A DNA stretch of 64,000 nucleotides, from positions 1 through 64,000 of the IMG/VR virus record IMGVR_UViG_3300035180_001220. One strand, given 5' to 3'. This DNA is from a virus. Under the pieces are notes generated by a model that was given only the letters and a program-made list of their open reading frames with translations, was not told where the DNA came from and ran no database searches. How positions within the stretch are numbered: position 1 is the stretch's first letter; every line of letters begins with the position of its first letter. Of the stretch, positions 37,484-44,054 are shown one piece after another. Position numbers and translations under genes: made by a program.

Positions 37484-37531
37484 AACGCCTCATAAATATC
37501 TTCTAGTGGAGAATATTTATGAGGCGTTTTT
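37484..37531 (+). terminator. 16-bp inverted repeat that also contains a start codon
   Basis: AACGCCTCATAAATAT (37484-37499) pairs perfectly with ATATTTATGAGGCGTT (37513-37528), followed by T's. The right arm holds the ATG of the next gene (37519) and the loop holds its Shine-Dalgarno (GTGGAG). Confidence 0.75.
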
Positions 37532-38211
37532 GTGGGCTGGTATTTTTAACTTCAGCTCTTGGCTTAGCTTATGCCGAGACAAATGTGGTGCGCTCCATAA
37601 ACAGCAGATCTGCTACATCTATAGGAATAGAGCTGAAGAACTCTTTAACAGAATCACCAAAGAACTTTACAATCTCACCTTCGAATAAGATTGTTATTGA
37701 TCTTGAAGATACTATTTCGGAAGTACCACGAACAACTAAACTCCAATCATCTTCTGTTATAGTTGTCACTTCACAAGAGCGAACTCGTATCATTATCACC
37801 TTGGGCCGTGAAGTTAAATATGCACTTAAAACTAAAGATATATCTTTAGTGATTGAACTAGATGATGCACAACCATCTATAACATCTACAACAACCCCAG
37901 AAGCACTAATCACTATCATACGTGACATTTTAAAGAGCGAAATAAATCTCAAAGATTCAATCGAGCATATCAATTCGCTGTTGCTAATGCCACCAAATGA
38001 GTTCACAGAAGAAGCACAGGAATCAGCAGGTGTTGTGTATGAACGTTTGAACCAACCTGAAAAAGCAAAGGCTGAATATAAAGCATTCATTTCAATGTAC
38101 CCTGATAGCACGAGGTTAGCTCGAGTTCGGCAACACCTCATAGCACTGACCTTTACTTCAAGTGCGCACAAGCATATGATAACACGGTTAACTATGCTTC
38201 GCTATTTTTGA
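37519..38211 (+). CDS. Exported AMIN-like/TPR-like protein
   Basis: 230 aa. Signal peptide MRRFCGLVFLTSALGLAYA-E. Residues ~25-115 (VRSINSRSATSIGIELKNSL, KIVIDLEDT, IIITLGREVKYALKT) resemble an AMIN domain, a periplasmic peptidoglycan/envelope-targeting module found in PilQ and AmiC. Residues ~150-215 (ESAGVVYERLNQPEKAKAEY, ARVRQHLIAL) look like a TPR hairpin. It likely acts in the periplasm; a host-derived moron is plausible. Confidence 0.6.
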   Translation: MRRFCGLVFLTSALGLAYAETNVVRSINSRSATSIGIELKNSLTESPKNFTISPSNKIVIDLEDTISEVPRTTKLQSSSVIVVTSQERTRIIITLGREVKYALKTKDISLVIELDDAQPSITSTTTPEALITIIRDILKSEINLKDSIEHINSLLLMPPNEFTEEAQESAGVVYERLNQPEKAKAEYKAFISMYPDSTRLARVRQHLIALTFTSSAHKHMITRLTMLRYF

Positions 38212-38266
38212 AGAAGGTTGCTGGTTTCTTTGCTGTTTCCCTTGATTCAGTATTTGCATAAATAAA

Positions 38267-38309
38267 TTCGAACCCCTATAAATACTCCTATAATTTATAG
38301 GGGTTCGAA
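38267..38309. repeat. 17-bp inverted repeat before HNH start
   Basis: TTCGAACCCCTATAAAT (38267-38283) pairs perfectly with 38293-38309; loop ACTCCTATA. The ATG of the HNH gene follows directly. Confidence 0.75.
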
Positions 38310-38801
38310 ATGAGAAAAAGAATACCGCTTGATGATATTCTAACAGTGAATAGCACCTTTGCCAGACATGCACTAAAGTTTAGATTAATTGATGAAAAGA
38401 GATTAGAATATATCTGCGATGAATGTCAAAATAGAGGCGAGTGGAATGGTAAAAAATTATCGCTGCATCTAGACCATACTAATAGTGTGTTCAATGATAA
38501 TAGAATAGAGAACCTTAGATTTCTTTGCCCCAACTGTCATGCGCAAACAGATTCTTATGCTGGGAAAAACATCATAGGCAAGAAGAATAAAGGAACTGCT
38601 AAGACTGATTATCGTTATCTAAAAAGAGAAGCGGATAAAAAGAAGTGGGATGATATTAGAAACAACTCAGGAATTGATTTCAACAAACGTGGTTGGGTTG
38701 GACAGGTTGCTGATATTTTACAAATCTCACCACAAAAGATAAATAAATGGTTACAACGAGTTGATGCTGAATTTCATTCAGCAAAATATACAGGGGTGTA
38801 G
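38310..38801 (+). CDS. HNH homing endonuclease
   Basis: 163 aa. YICDECQNRGEWNGKKLSLH, LDHTNSVFNDNRIENL, FLCPNCHAQT form a zinc-stabilised HNH nuclease (CxxC...DH...N...CxxC-H). The C-terminal FNKRGWVGQVADILQISPQK is a helix-turn-helix DNA-recognition module. Its stop lies ten bases inside tRNA-Trp. A perfect 17-bp inverted repeat abuts its start. Confidence 0.9.
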   Translation: MRKRIPLDDILTVNSTFARHALKFRLIDEKRLEYICDECQNRGEWNGKKLSLHLDHTNSVFNDNRIENLRFLCPNCHAQTDSYAGKNIIGKKNKGTAKTDYRYLKREADKKKWDDIRNNSGIDFNKRGWVGQVADILQISPQKINKWLQRVDAEFHSAKYTGV

Positions 38802-38868
38802 TTCCAATTGGCAGAACGGCGGCCTCCAAATCCGTATGTTGGGAGTTCGAATCTCTCCACCCCTGCCA
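38792..38868 (+). tRNA. tRNA-Trp(CCA), second copy
   Basis: AGGGGTG/CACCCCT acceptor, G73, loop CTCCAAA, CCA encoded; overlaps the HNH stop. Confidence 0.9.
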
Positions 38869-38973
38869 AATCCCTTGCGCCCGTCATCTAAACTGAACAT
38901 AATGTACTAAAACTATCACATTTTAGAACATTATTCAGTGTTAATCTGACTAGAATCAGTTGCATAATAAACT

Positions 38974-39216
38974 ATGCGCAAAGAAATCAAAGTCATTTAT
39001 CTTCACGGGTATGGGTCTAGCTCAGCGTCTGGCAAGGTTGCGGGACTCAGAGAATACTTCTGGGATGTTTATGCTCCAGATATCCCAAATTGCCTCCTGG
39101 TCATGAGCTTAGAGACCCCACAACTAAAGCACTACCTTCATCGCCCCAGGATTAATGGAGAATATCAGGCCAAACTGGTAGTAGGCCAACCTAGTAAGCA
39201 CATAGAACAAACTTAG
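38974..39216 (+). pseudogene. Truncated alpha/beta-hydrolase
   Basis: KVIYLHGYGSSSASGKVAGL and WDVYAPDIPN match the N-terminus of UPF0227/YqiA-type esterases, but the nucleophile elbow and catalytic triad are missing and the rest is not hydrolase-like. Ends at a terminator. Confidence 0.55.
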
Positions 39217-39238
39217 CCCGTTCATTCGGGCTTTTTTG
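39215..39238 (+). terminator. Rho-independent terminator
   Basis: AGCCCG-TTCATT-CGGGCT followed by six T. Confidence 0.9.
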
Positions 39239-39291
39239 TGCCCAGTTATTGGGTTGCTCATAAATATTCTACCATCAGAATATTATTCCAC

Positions 39292-39552
39292 ATGCATAAT
39301 AGACACTTAGTAGTAATTTCAAACCCTAGGGTAGCCAATGGTGAAATGATGGTGTCATTAAGTATTGCAGACTGGAACAAAGATTTATGTTTCTATTATC
39401 CAGTAGAGCACATAGACAATAAGTCCCTCTACCTGCATGTACTCTGGAAATTATCTGGTGATGACAAATACGTGATTTTCGCAACTGCAGAAGCCGACAC
39501 TGAGCAGAAAGAATATTCTAGGCTCAAGTTGCAAAATTGGGATTTTGCATAG
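39292..39552 (+). CDS. Hypothetical protein, 86 aa
   Basis: ATG 39292 preferred. The hairpin AATATTCT-ACCATC-AGAATATT precedes the start. Beta-rich protein (NRHLVVISNPRVANGEMMVS); not recognised. Confidence 0.55.
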   Translation: MHNRHLVVISNPRVANGEMMVSLSIADWNKDLCFYYPVEHIDNKSLYLHVLWKLSGDDKYVIFATAEADTEQKEYSRLKLQNWDFA

Positions 39553-39595
39553 TTTATACTGATGATTTTCCAGTGTAAAATGAAACAAGTTAATA

Positions 39596-39669
39596 GCTCT
39601 CATAGTATAATGGCATTACGTATCCTTGGTAAGGATATAACACAAGTTCGACTCTTGTTGGGAGCACCA
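39596..39669 (+). tRNA. tRNA-Thr(GGT), second copy
   Basis: GCTCTCA/TGGGAGC acceptor, D-stem GTA/TAC, stem TATCC/GGATA, loop TTGGTAA, CCA encoded. Confidence 0.92.
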
Positions 39670-39694
39670 GTTTATCAACTCGTTAAGAAAGCCT

Positions 39695-39865
39695 ATGCAG
39701 ACCCAATCTGAACCAAAGACTTCACTTGCGCAATTCCTTCTGGACCATCAAGCCCAGAATGAATACTTGCGTGATAAGCTGTTTGAACGTCCAAACAAGA
39801 TTTGTTGGTTACTGCAGCCCCAAAAGAAAGATAAAGAAAAAGATGATTCACTGAAAAGAAACTAA
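39695..39865 (+). CDS. Hypothetical protein, 56 aa
   Basis: Charged, mostly helical (SLAQFLLDHQAQNEYLRDKL); a Lys-rich tail. Not recognised. Confidence 0.5.
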   Translation: MQTQSEPKTSLAQFLLDHQAQNEYLRDKLFERPNKICWLLQPQKKDKEKDDSLKRN

Positions 39866-39869
39866 TACG

Positions 39870-40360
39870 ATCTATGTTGGTATGGATGGAGTTGTTGCTG
39901 ACTTCGATCAGTTCGTATTAGAGAATCTAGGCAGACCATTTGACCATAAGGTCGGTCCTAAAGGTGATGATGAGAGGTGGAATTTCTTAAAGGGTGTTCC
40001 ACGGCTGTATCGCATCTTAAAGCCTATATCATATGCTAGAGAGATCATGGAGGCAGTAAAGGCAACAGGTTCAAATGTTGAAATGCTGACAGCTATTCCT
40101 CATCGCGCTGCATTACCTGGTGCTGAGCAAGATAAACGTGAATGGATGGATGAGCATTTTCCAGGGTAAAGGTAATCATTGGTCCGTATTCTGCAGATAA
40201 GTGGAAGTGGGCTAAGCCAGGTCACATCATCATTGATGATCGAACAGACAACATCCAAGATTGGGTTGAGAAAGGTAAAGGCATCCTTCATCTCTATGAT
40301 AACCATCTAAACACACTAAACTGGATTAGCACACTCACTACCCGGCAATATTTTATATAA
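39870..40360 (+). pseudogene. 5'(3')-deoxyribonucleotidase-like HAD protein, broken
   Basis: IYVGMDGVVADFDQFVLENL is the N-terminus of HAD nucleotidases, but the first Asp of DxDGVxAD is Gly (GGT for GAT). After PFDHKVGPKG and EMLTAIPHRA the frame stops at 40168; another frame continues KVIIGPYSADKWKWAKPGHI, IIDDRTDNIQDWVEKGKG. Loss of the nucleophile, no start before the motif and a frameshift together indicate an inactive gene. Normally the enzyme dephosphorylates dNMPs. Confidence 0.65.
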
Positions 40361-40395
40361 ATAAAGCCAGTAATATCTATTCTGGAGTAACTAAC

Positions 40396-40974
40396 ATGAA
40401 AGTTTCTGAACTATTTGAAGCAGTCCAAGGATCACCTGGTCAAGGTGGTACATTGCAGGGTGGTGCTTATTACAAGCCAAAGTTTACACCATCTAAGAGT
40501 GTTGCCGGCCTTGGTGACATCCGTGGTTCTGTAAAGGACTGGATGGATGCTATCGGTGCTTCTCCTCAGGATATCGAGAAAGCAGTTTCACGTGTAAAGG
40601 GTTCCACTCTTTTCAGAAATGAATTCCCTAAAGCAGGTCTTGAGTATGATGCTCGGCCAGCAGGTGAAAAGAATGGTACATTATCATTTAAGGTAAATCG
40701 CAAATGGACATATGGAGGGCAAACTCGTACTGCTCGTACTGGCTATAACGTTTATGCTAATGGACAAATCCGTTGCACATCTGAAAATATGTGGGGTAAA
40801 GAAATGATGGCTCCACTTAAGTCACCTAAGCCACGTGTGAAAGCTGGTGATCCAGTAGGTTCAATTGTTATGATTATGACTGCAGCAATGGAAGAACTTC
40901 TTGCTAAGTGGAATAAAGCTTCTGAAAGAATGGAACGTGAAGCTACTAAGGCGGCAAAGCAGGAAGTTAAGTAG
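40396..40974 (+). CDS. Hypothetical protein with capsid-targeting-like leader, 192 aa
   Basis: Leader MKVSELFEAVQGS is nearly identical to that at 57685 (MKVKELFEAVKRK), with an LFE site. The body (LSFKVNRKWTYGGQTRTART, GYNVYANGQIRCTSENMWG) is beta-rich and the C-terminal 35 residues are a charged helix. Not recognised; predicted to be packaged if the leader works as in T4. Confidence 0.65.
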   Translation: MKVSELFEAVQGSPGQGGTLQGGAYYKPKFTPSKSVAGLGDIRGSVKDWMDAIGASPQDIEKAVSRVKGSTLFRNEFPKAGLEYDARPAGEKNGTLSFKVNRKWTYGGQTRTARTGYNVYANGQIRCTSENMWGKEMMAPLKSPKPRVKAGDPVGSIVMIMTAAMEELLAKWNKASERMEREATKAAKQEVK

Positions 40975-40987
40975 GTCAAATGGTTAA

Positions 40988-41110
40988 GTGGTTAAGTTTT
41001 CTTTACTTATCGCTGTGGTCTTTCTTAGTGCTATCGGTGTATGGGGTGTATCATGCTCTAAAGAAACGCAGCGCGTTAATGTAATCGATCTTGAACAAGA
41101 GAGCCACTAA
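40988..41110 (+). CDS. Small lipoprotein, 40 aa
   Basis: GTG start; KFSLLIAVVFLSAIGVWGVSC provides a signal sequence and a lipobox-like GVSC, followed by a short polar tail. Function unknown. Confidence 0.5.
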   Translation: MVKFSLLIAVVFLSAIGVWGVSCSKETQRVNVIDLEQESH

Positions 41111-41128
41111 GATTCAAAGCTGAATTGT

Positions 41129-41154
41129 AAAAGGGCTCCAATTGGAGCCCTTTT
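41129..41154. terminator. Bidirectional terminator
   Basis: AAAAGGGCTCC-AATT-GGAGCCCTTTT between convergent genes; it overlaps the stop of the minus-strand nuclease. Confidence 0.9.
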
Positions 41155-41881
41155 ATTTGAGGGATAACTTGTCAGAGTAAGTAATCTTCTTAGGGATTAC
41201 GGCCCCTAAGTTACTCTGAGCTATAAAGTTCTGCTTTGTAGTCAAGTACTTATCAAGTTGGGCAGTGATGAGACCCGCAGAGTTCGGCATAATCACAGTA
41301 AAGGATTCCTGGGTTGCCGGAATGAAGATGAGCTTAGCGATGCTGGATGGAATTGGAGTGCCATCCTTGAGAGTGCTAATCGTGCCCTTGAAGATTGGAC
41401 TTGTGATAACATAGATTTCACCTTTAGCTGTTTGCTTGCGGGTGCGCATCTCTAAAGATCGCCAAATTCCTCTGTTCATCTTGTTGACTTGAGGTACCAT
41501 GTTGGTCATAAAGAAGCTTTCATCTGCTGCAACTGCATCGTCAGCAAAGTCTTCAAATGGTGCCATGTGACCCTTGTCAAATTGAGTACCGATAAAAGCT
41601 TTGACAGTGGCTTGATGATTTAGAGGAATAGCTGAATCTGGACGGAAGTTATCTTTGCGAGGTTGATCAGCATTAGCAACATTAGCCGCAGTCATTTTTT
41701 CAGCAACCCAAACTGGTGTTCCTTTTGCTGGATTAAACCCAATTGCATAGCGCTTCTTGCAGAGAACGATTGTATTTGGAACGTTAGGTACTACACCATC
41801 AGCAAAGAACTGAGGGCAAGATACCTGAGCGAATGACAAAGTAGTAAATAGAACTAGAGTAGCAACGATGAGTTTTTTCAT
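41153..41881 (-). CDS. Secreted DNA/RNA non-specific endonuclease
   Basis: 242 aa. Signal peptide KKLIVATLVLFTTLSFAQ. FDKGHMAPFEDF is the catalytic D(R/K)GH motif of the NUC/EndA family, and FFMTNMVPQVNKMNRGIW holds the metal-binding Asn. The enzyme cuts DNA and RNA with Mg2+, here in the periplasm or outside. It stands alone on the minus strand with its own promoter region, typical of a moron. Confidence 0.9.
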   Translation of the reverse strand: MKKLIVATLVLFTTLSFAQVSCPQFFADGVVPNVPNTIVLCKKRYAIGFNPAKGTPVWVAEKMTAANVANADQPRKDNFRPDSAIPLNHQATVKAFIGTQFDKGHMAPFEDFADDAVAADESFFMTNMVPQVNKMNRGIWRSLEMRTRKQTAKGEIYVITSPIFKGTISTLKDGTPIPSSIAKLIFIPATQESFTVIMPNSAGLITAQLDKYLTTKQNFIAQSNLGAVIPKKITYSDKLSLK

Positions 41882-41933
41882 GGTAACCTTTGCGGAAATT
41901 GATAGCTTATTTATGTTAATCTGATCAACCCAG

Positions 41934-41962
41934 TTTATTTTGACAGGTTGAAATGTTATAAT
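41934..41962 (+). promoter_or_regulatory. Sigma70-like promoter
   Basis: TTTATT at 41934 and TATAAT at 41957, spacing 17; the leader hairpin TCAGAT-AATAA-ATCTGA follows. Confidence 0.7.
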
Positions 41963-41994
41963 TTACTCAGATAATAAATCTGACTGGAGCCTGA

Positions 41995-42126
41995 ATGGAT
42001 TTTGCAGTAGATTTTATCAACGGAATTAGTCTTGGAGCAGAGTATGTTCCAGCTGAGAGTGATGATGAAGTTAATACTTTCATCATCGATATTGTGTTAT
42101 TAAGATTGTTGTTTCAGTGGGAGTGA
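41995..42126 (+). CDS. Conserved small phage protein, 43 aa
   Basis: TGGAG six bases upstream. MDFAVDFINGISLGAEYVPA then IIDIVLLRLLFQW matches a tiny protein found in several T4-like phages; function unknown. Confidence 0.65.
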   Translation: MDFAVDFINGISLGAEYVPAESDDEVNTFIIDIVLLRLLFQWE

Positions 42127-42164
42127 AACAGTTGTGGCAGGTAACTGAAATAGGAGAAATGAAA

Positions 42165-42734
42165 ATGGCAAAGATTCTGCAACTCGACATCAACGGTCAG
42201 CCTAACGAATGGATTTCGTGGCAAGATGCTGCTGTGTACCATGCTAAGGGACTTGTCTCTTGGTCATTGGGCGAGTATGAAACAGTAATCCGTGGTGGTA
42301 ATAACCGCATTACTGGAGAACAATCCATTATCAAGACTTCTTCCATCATTGCTGTTAAGGGTGCTATTGGTAAGAGACGTCATCGTATCCCTGCTTTGAA
42401 CAACACTGAGCTGTTCCGTAGAGACCGTTGCACGTGTGCTTACTGTGGTCAGGTGTTCTCTGAACACAAGCTTACCCGTGACCACATCATCCCACGTTAC
42501 TTGAAGGGTCAAGATGTTTGGATGAATGTTGTAACTTGCTGCTCGAAGTGTAACCAGAAGAAGGACTGCAAGACTCTTGAAGAAGCTGGCATGACGTTGC
42601 TTTACGCTCCATACGTTCCATCTAAGGCAGAACATTTGATCCTCGCAAATAGAAATGTACTAGCAGATCAAATGGAGTTCCTTATGGCATTCGTTCCTGC
42701 AAACTCAAGACTTAGAACAGAACTTATACATTAA
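42165..42734 (+). CDS. HNH endonuclease
   Basis: 189 aa from ATG 42165 (AGGAG eight bases upstream). CTCAYCGQVFSEHKLTRDHI, IPRYLKG and NVVTCCSKCNQKKD form the two-CxxC HNH fold (C...DH...N...C), like free-standing bacterial and phage HNH nucleases. Unlike the one at 38310 it is not next to a tRNA. Confidence 0.85.
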   Translation: MAKILQLDINGQPNEWISWQDAAVYHAKGLVSWSLGEYETVIRGGNNRITGEQSIIKTSSIIAVKGAIGKRRHRIPALNNTELFRRDRCTCAYCGQVFSEHKLTRDHIIPRYLKGQDVWMNVVTCCSKCNQKKDCKTLEEAGMTLLYAPYVPSKAEHLILANRNVLADQMEFLMAFVPANSRLRTELIH

Positions 42735-42854
42735 AATTTTAAAACTGTACAGCGTGTGAACTCGGTGATCACTTAGAAATAAGAAAATTTGAACCTTTGG
42801 TGCAAATTGAACAGATGGCTTAGGGTGCAGTTTGAACTTTATATTAAGCAGTTG

Positions 42855-42906
42855 ATACCTTCAGCAGAAGAACCTCTAGCAATAGGAGTTCTTCTGCTGA
42901 AGGTAT
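42855..42906. repeat. Perfect 19-bp inverted repeat
   Basis: ATACCTTCAGCAGAAGAAC (42855-42873) and its exact complement at 42888-42906, loop 14 bases. No T-run follows, so it is not a standard terminator. Confidence 0.75.
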
Positions 42907-42963
42907 TGAATAAAGTATTGTTTATTGGACATAATGGAATTTTTGAATTAAACTGGAGATAGA

Positions 42964-43485
42964 ATGAAAGAAATTGATCCTCGTATGGAGCGTGTTTTGA
43001 CTGGACAGCTCAAAGCCACATTTATCAATTCTATCTTAGCACTTATCATTTCATTTGGGTCAGTATTTTACTTTTGGGATTTTGGAATTGAGAACTTTAT
43101 TGCAGGCGCAATTGCTGCATTTGCGCTGAATAAGCTTCTCAATCTAATTACTCTAACATACTTCCAATATAAGAACTATGCTGGAAAATTTAATGAAATG
43201 ATTGAAGATGCTGCACGTGCATCTGAATTAATTTCAAGCTATGACCCATCTAAAGAAGATAAAGGTCCTCAGCTTCAGCAGTTGTCTGTGACTATCATGG
43301 GCACACCAGAGAAAACTATCGGTAGATACATGGATACAGAGTTCTATGAATGGCTTTCTATTAAGGGGGCCGATGATAAGTTGATTAAAGTTGTTTTCAC
43401 TGGAACAATCTCTCTTGAGAATGGAGATATCCCTCCACCAAACAGCATCGTTATTCCACCTGGGTTGATTTATCAGGTTGAGTAG
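42964..43485 (+). CDS. Membrane protein, 173 aa
   Basis: Two hydrophobic segments near the N-terminus (FINSILALIISFGSVFYFW and FIAGAIAAFALNKLLNLI), then a soluble C-terminal domain with QLSVTIMG and IVIPPGLIYQVE. TGGAGAT upstream. Inner-membrane anchored; function unknown. Confidence 0.6.
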   Translation: MKEIDPRMERVLTGQLKATFINSILALIISFGSVFYFWDFGIENFIAGAIAAFALNKLLNLITLTYFQYKNYAGKFNEMIEDAARASELISSYDPSKEDKGPQLQQLSVTIMGTPEKTIGRYMDTEFYEWLSIKGADDKLIKVVFTGTISLENGDIPPPNSIVIPPGLIYQVE

Positions 43486-43513
43486 TTATAAATAAAATTA
43501 CTATTTCATCAGT

Positions 43514-43542
43514 TTACACCCTCTTAGTTGCAGGGTATAATA
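43514..43542 (+). promoter_or_regulatory. Sigma70-like promoter
   Basis: TTTACA at 43514 and TATAAT at 43537, spacing 17. Confidence 0.75.
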
Positions 43543-44015
43543 AATGAAATTAAACGAATTAGACAAAACCGGCCGTTGATAGTTTATCTTTAAATATAAA
43601 CCACTATTGACAATTCATTAGTTTTTCTATTCTCTGATTCGTTCAATAAACCCTTTGCATTAACGCTATTTTAGCCCTCCTAACCGGAGGCTGTTGGTTA
43701 ACACTACTATGTAATCTACTATGTAGAGCTTATCGGTACGCCAGTTGAAAGACAAGCCATCTTTAAGATATGTGCTCATGCAGACTACATGAGAGAGGGA
43801 TTCCTTACCCTGGACCAATACGGGAATATTTCTGGTAGAAACCAGATATTTGTAAGATTGAATAACTTAGATAGGAAATCCAACCGATAAATTGGATGTA
43901 GGTCCATTATAGTTTAGCTGGTTCTGAAGGGAATTTCATGTTAAGCATTTTTGGTACTGAAATACCCAACTCCAAACATTTGTTGAAGGGTTAAAATAAC
44001 GTTAATGCGAAACTT

Positions 44016-44024
44016 TGCTATAAT
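44016..44024 (+). promoter_or_regulatory. Extended -10 promoter for the TROVE gene
   Basis: TTGCTATAAT with a TGn extension 30 bases before the ATG; the -35 is weak. Confidence 0.6.
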
Positions 44025-44054
44025 ACTGTAGCCGCTCTTATAAAGGAAATTAAA

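Larger units (their letters stand above)
43486..44054 (+). other. Intergenic region upstream of the TROVE gene
   Basis: About 570 bases with two promoters (43514, 44019), hairpin CCTCCTAACCGGAGG near 43678, the repeat CTACTATGTA twice near 43708, and an ORF remnant reading VELIGTPVERQAIFKICAHA, YMREGFLTLDQYGNISGRN up to 43890. No clear Y-RNA-like fold was found here. Confidence 0.5.
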
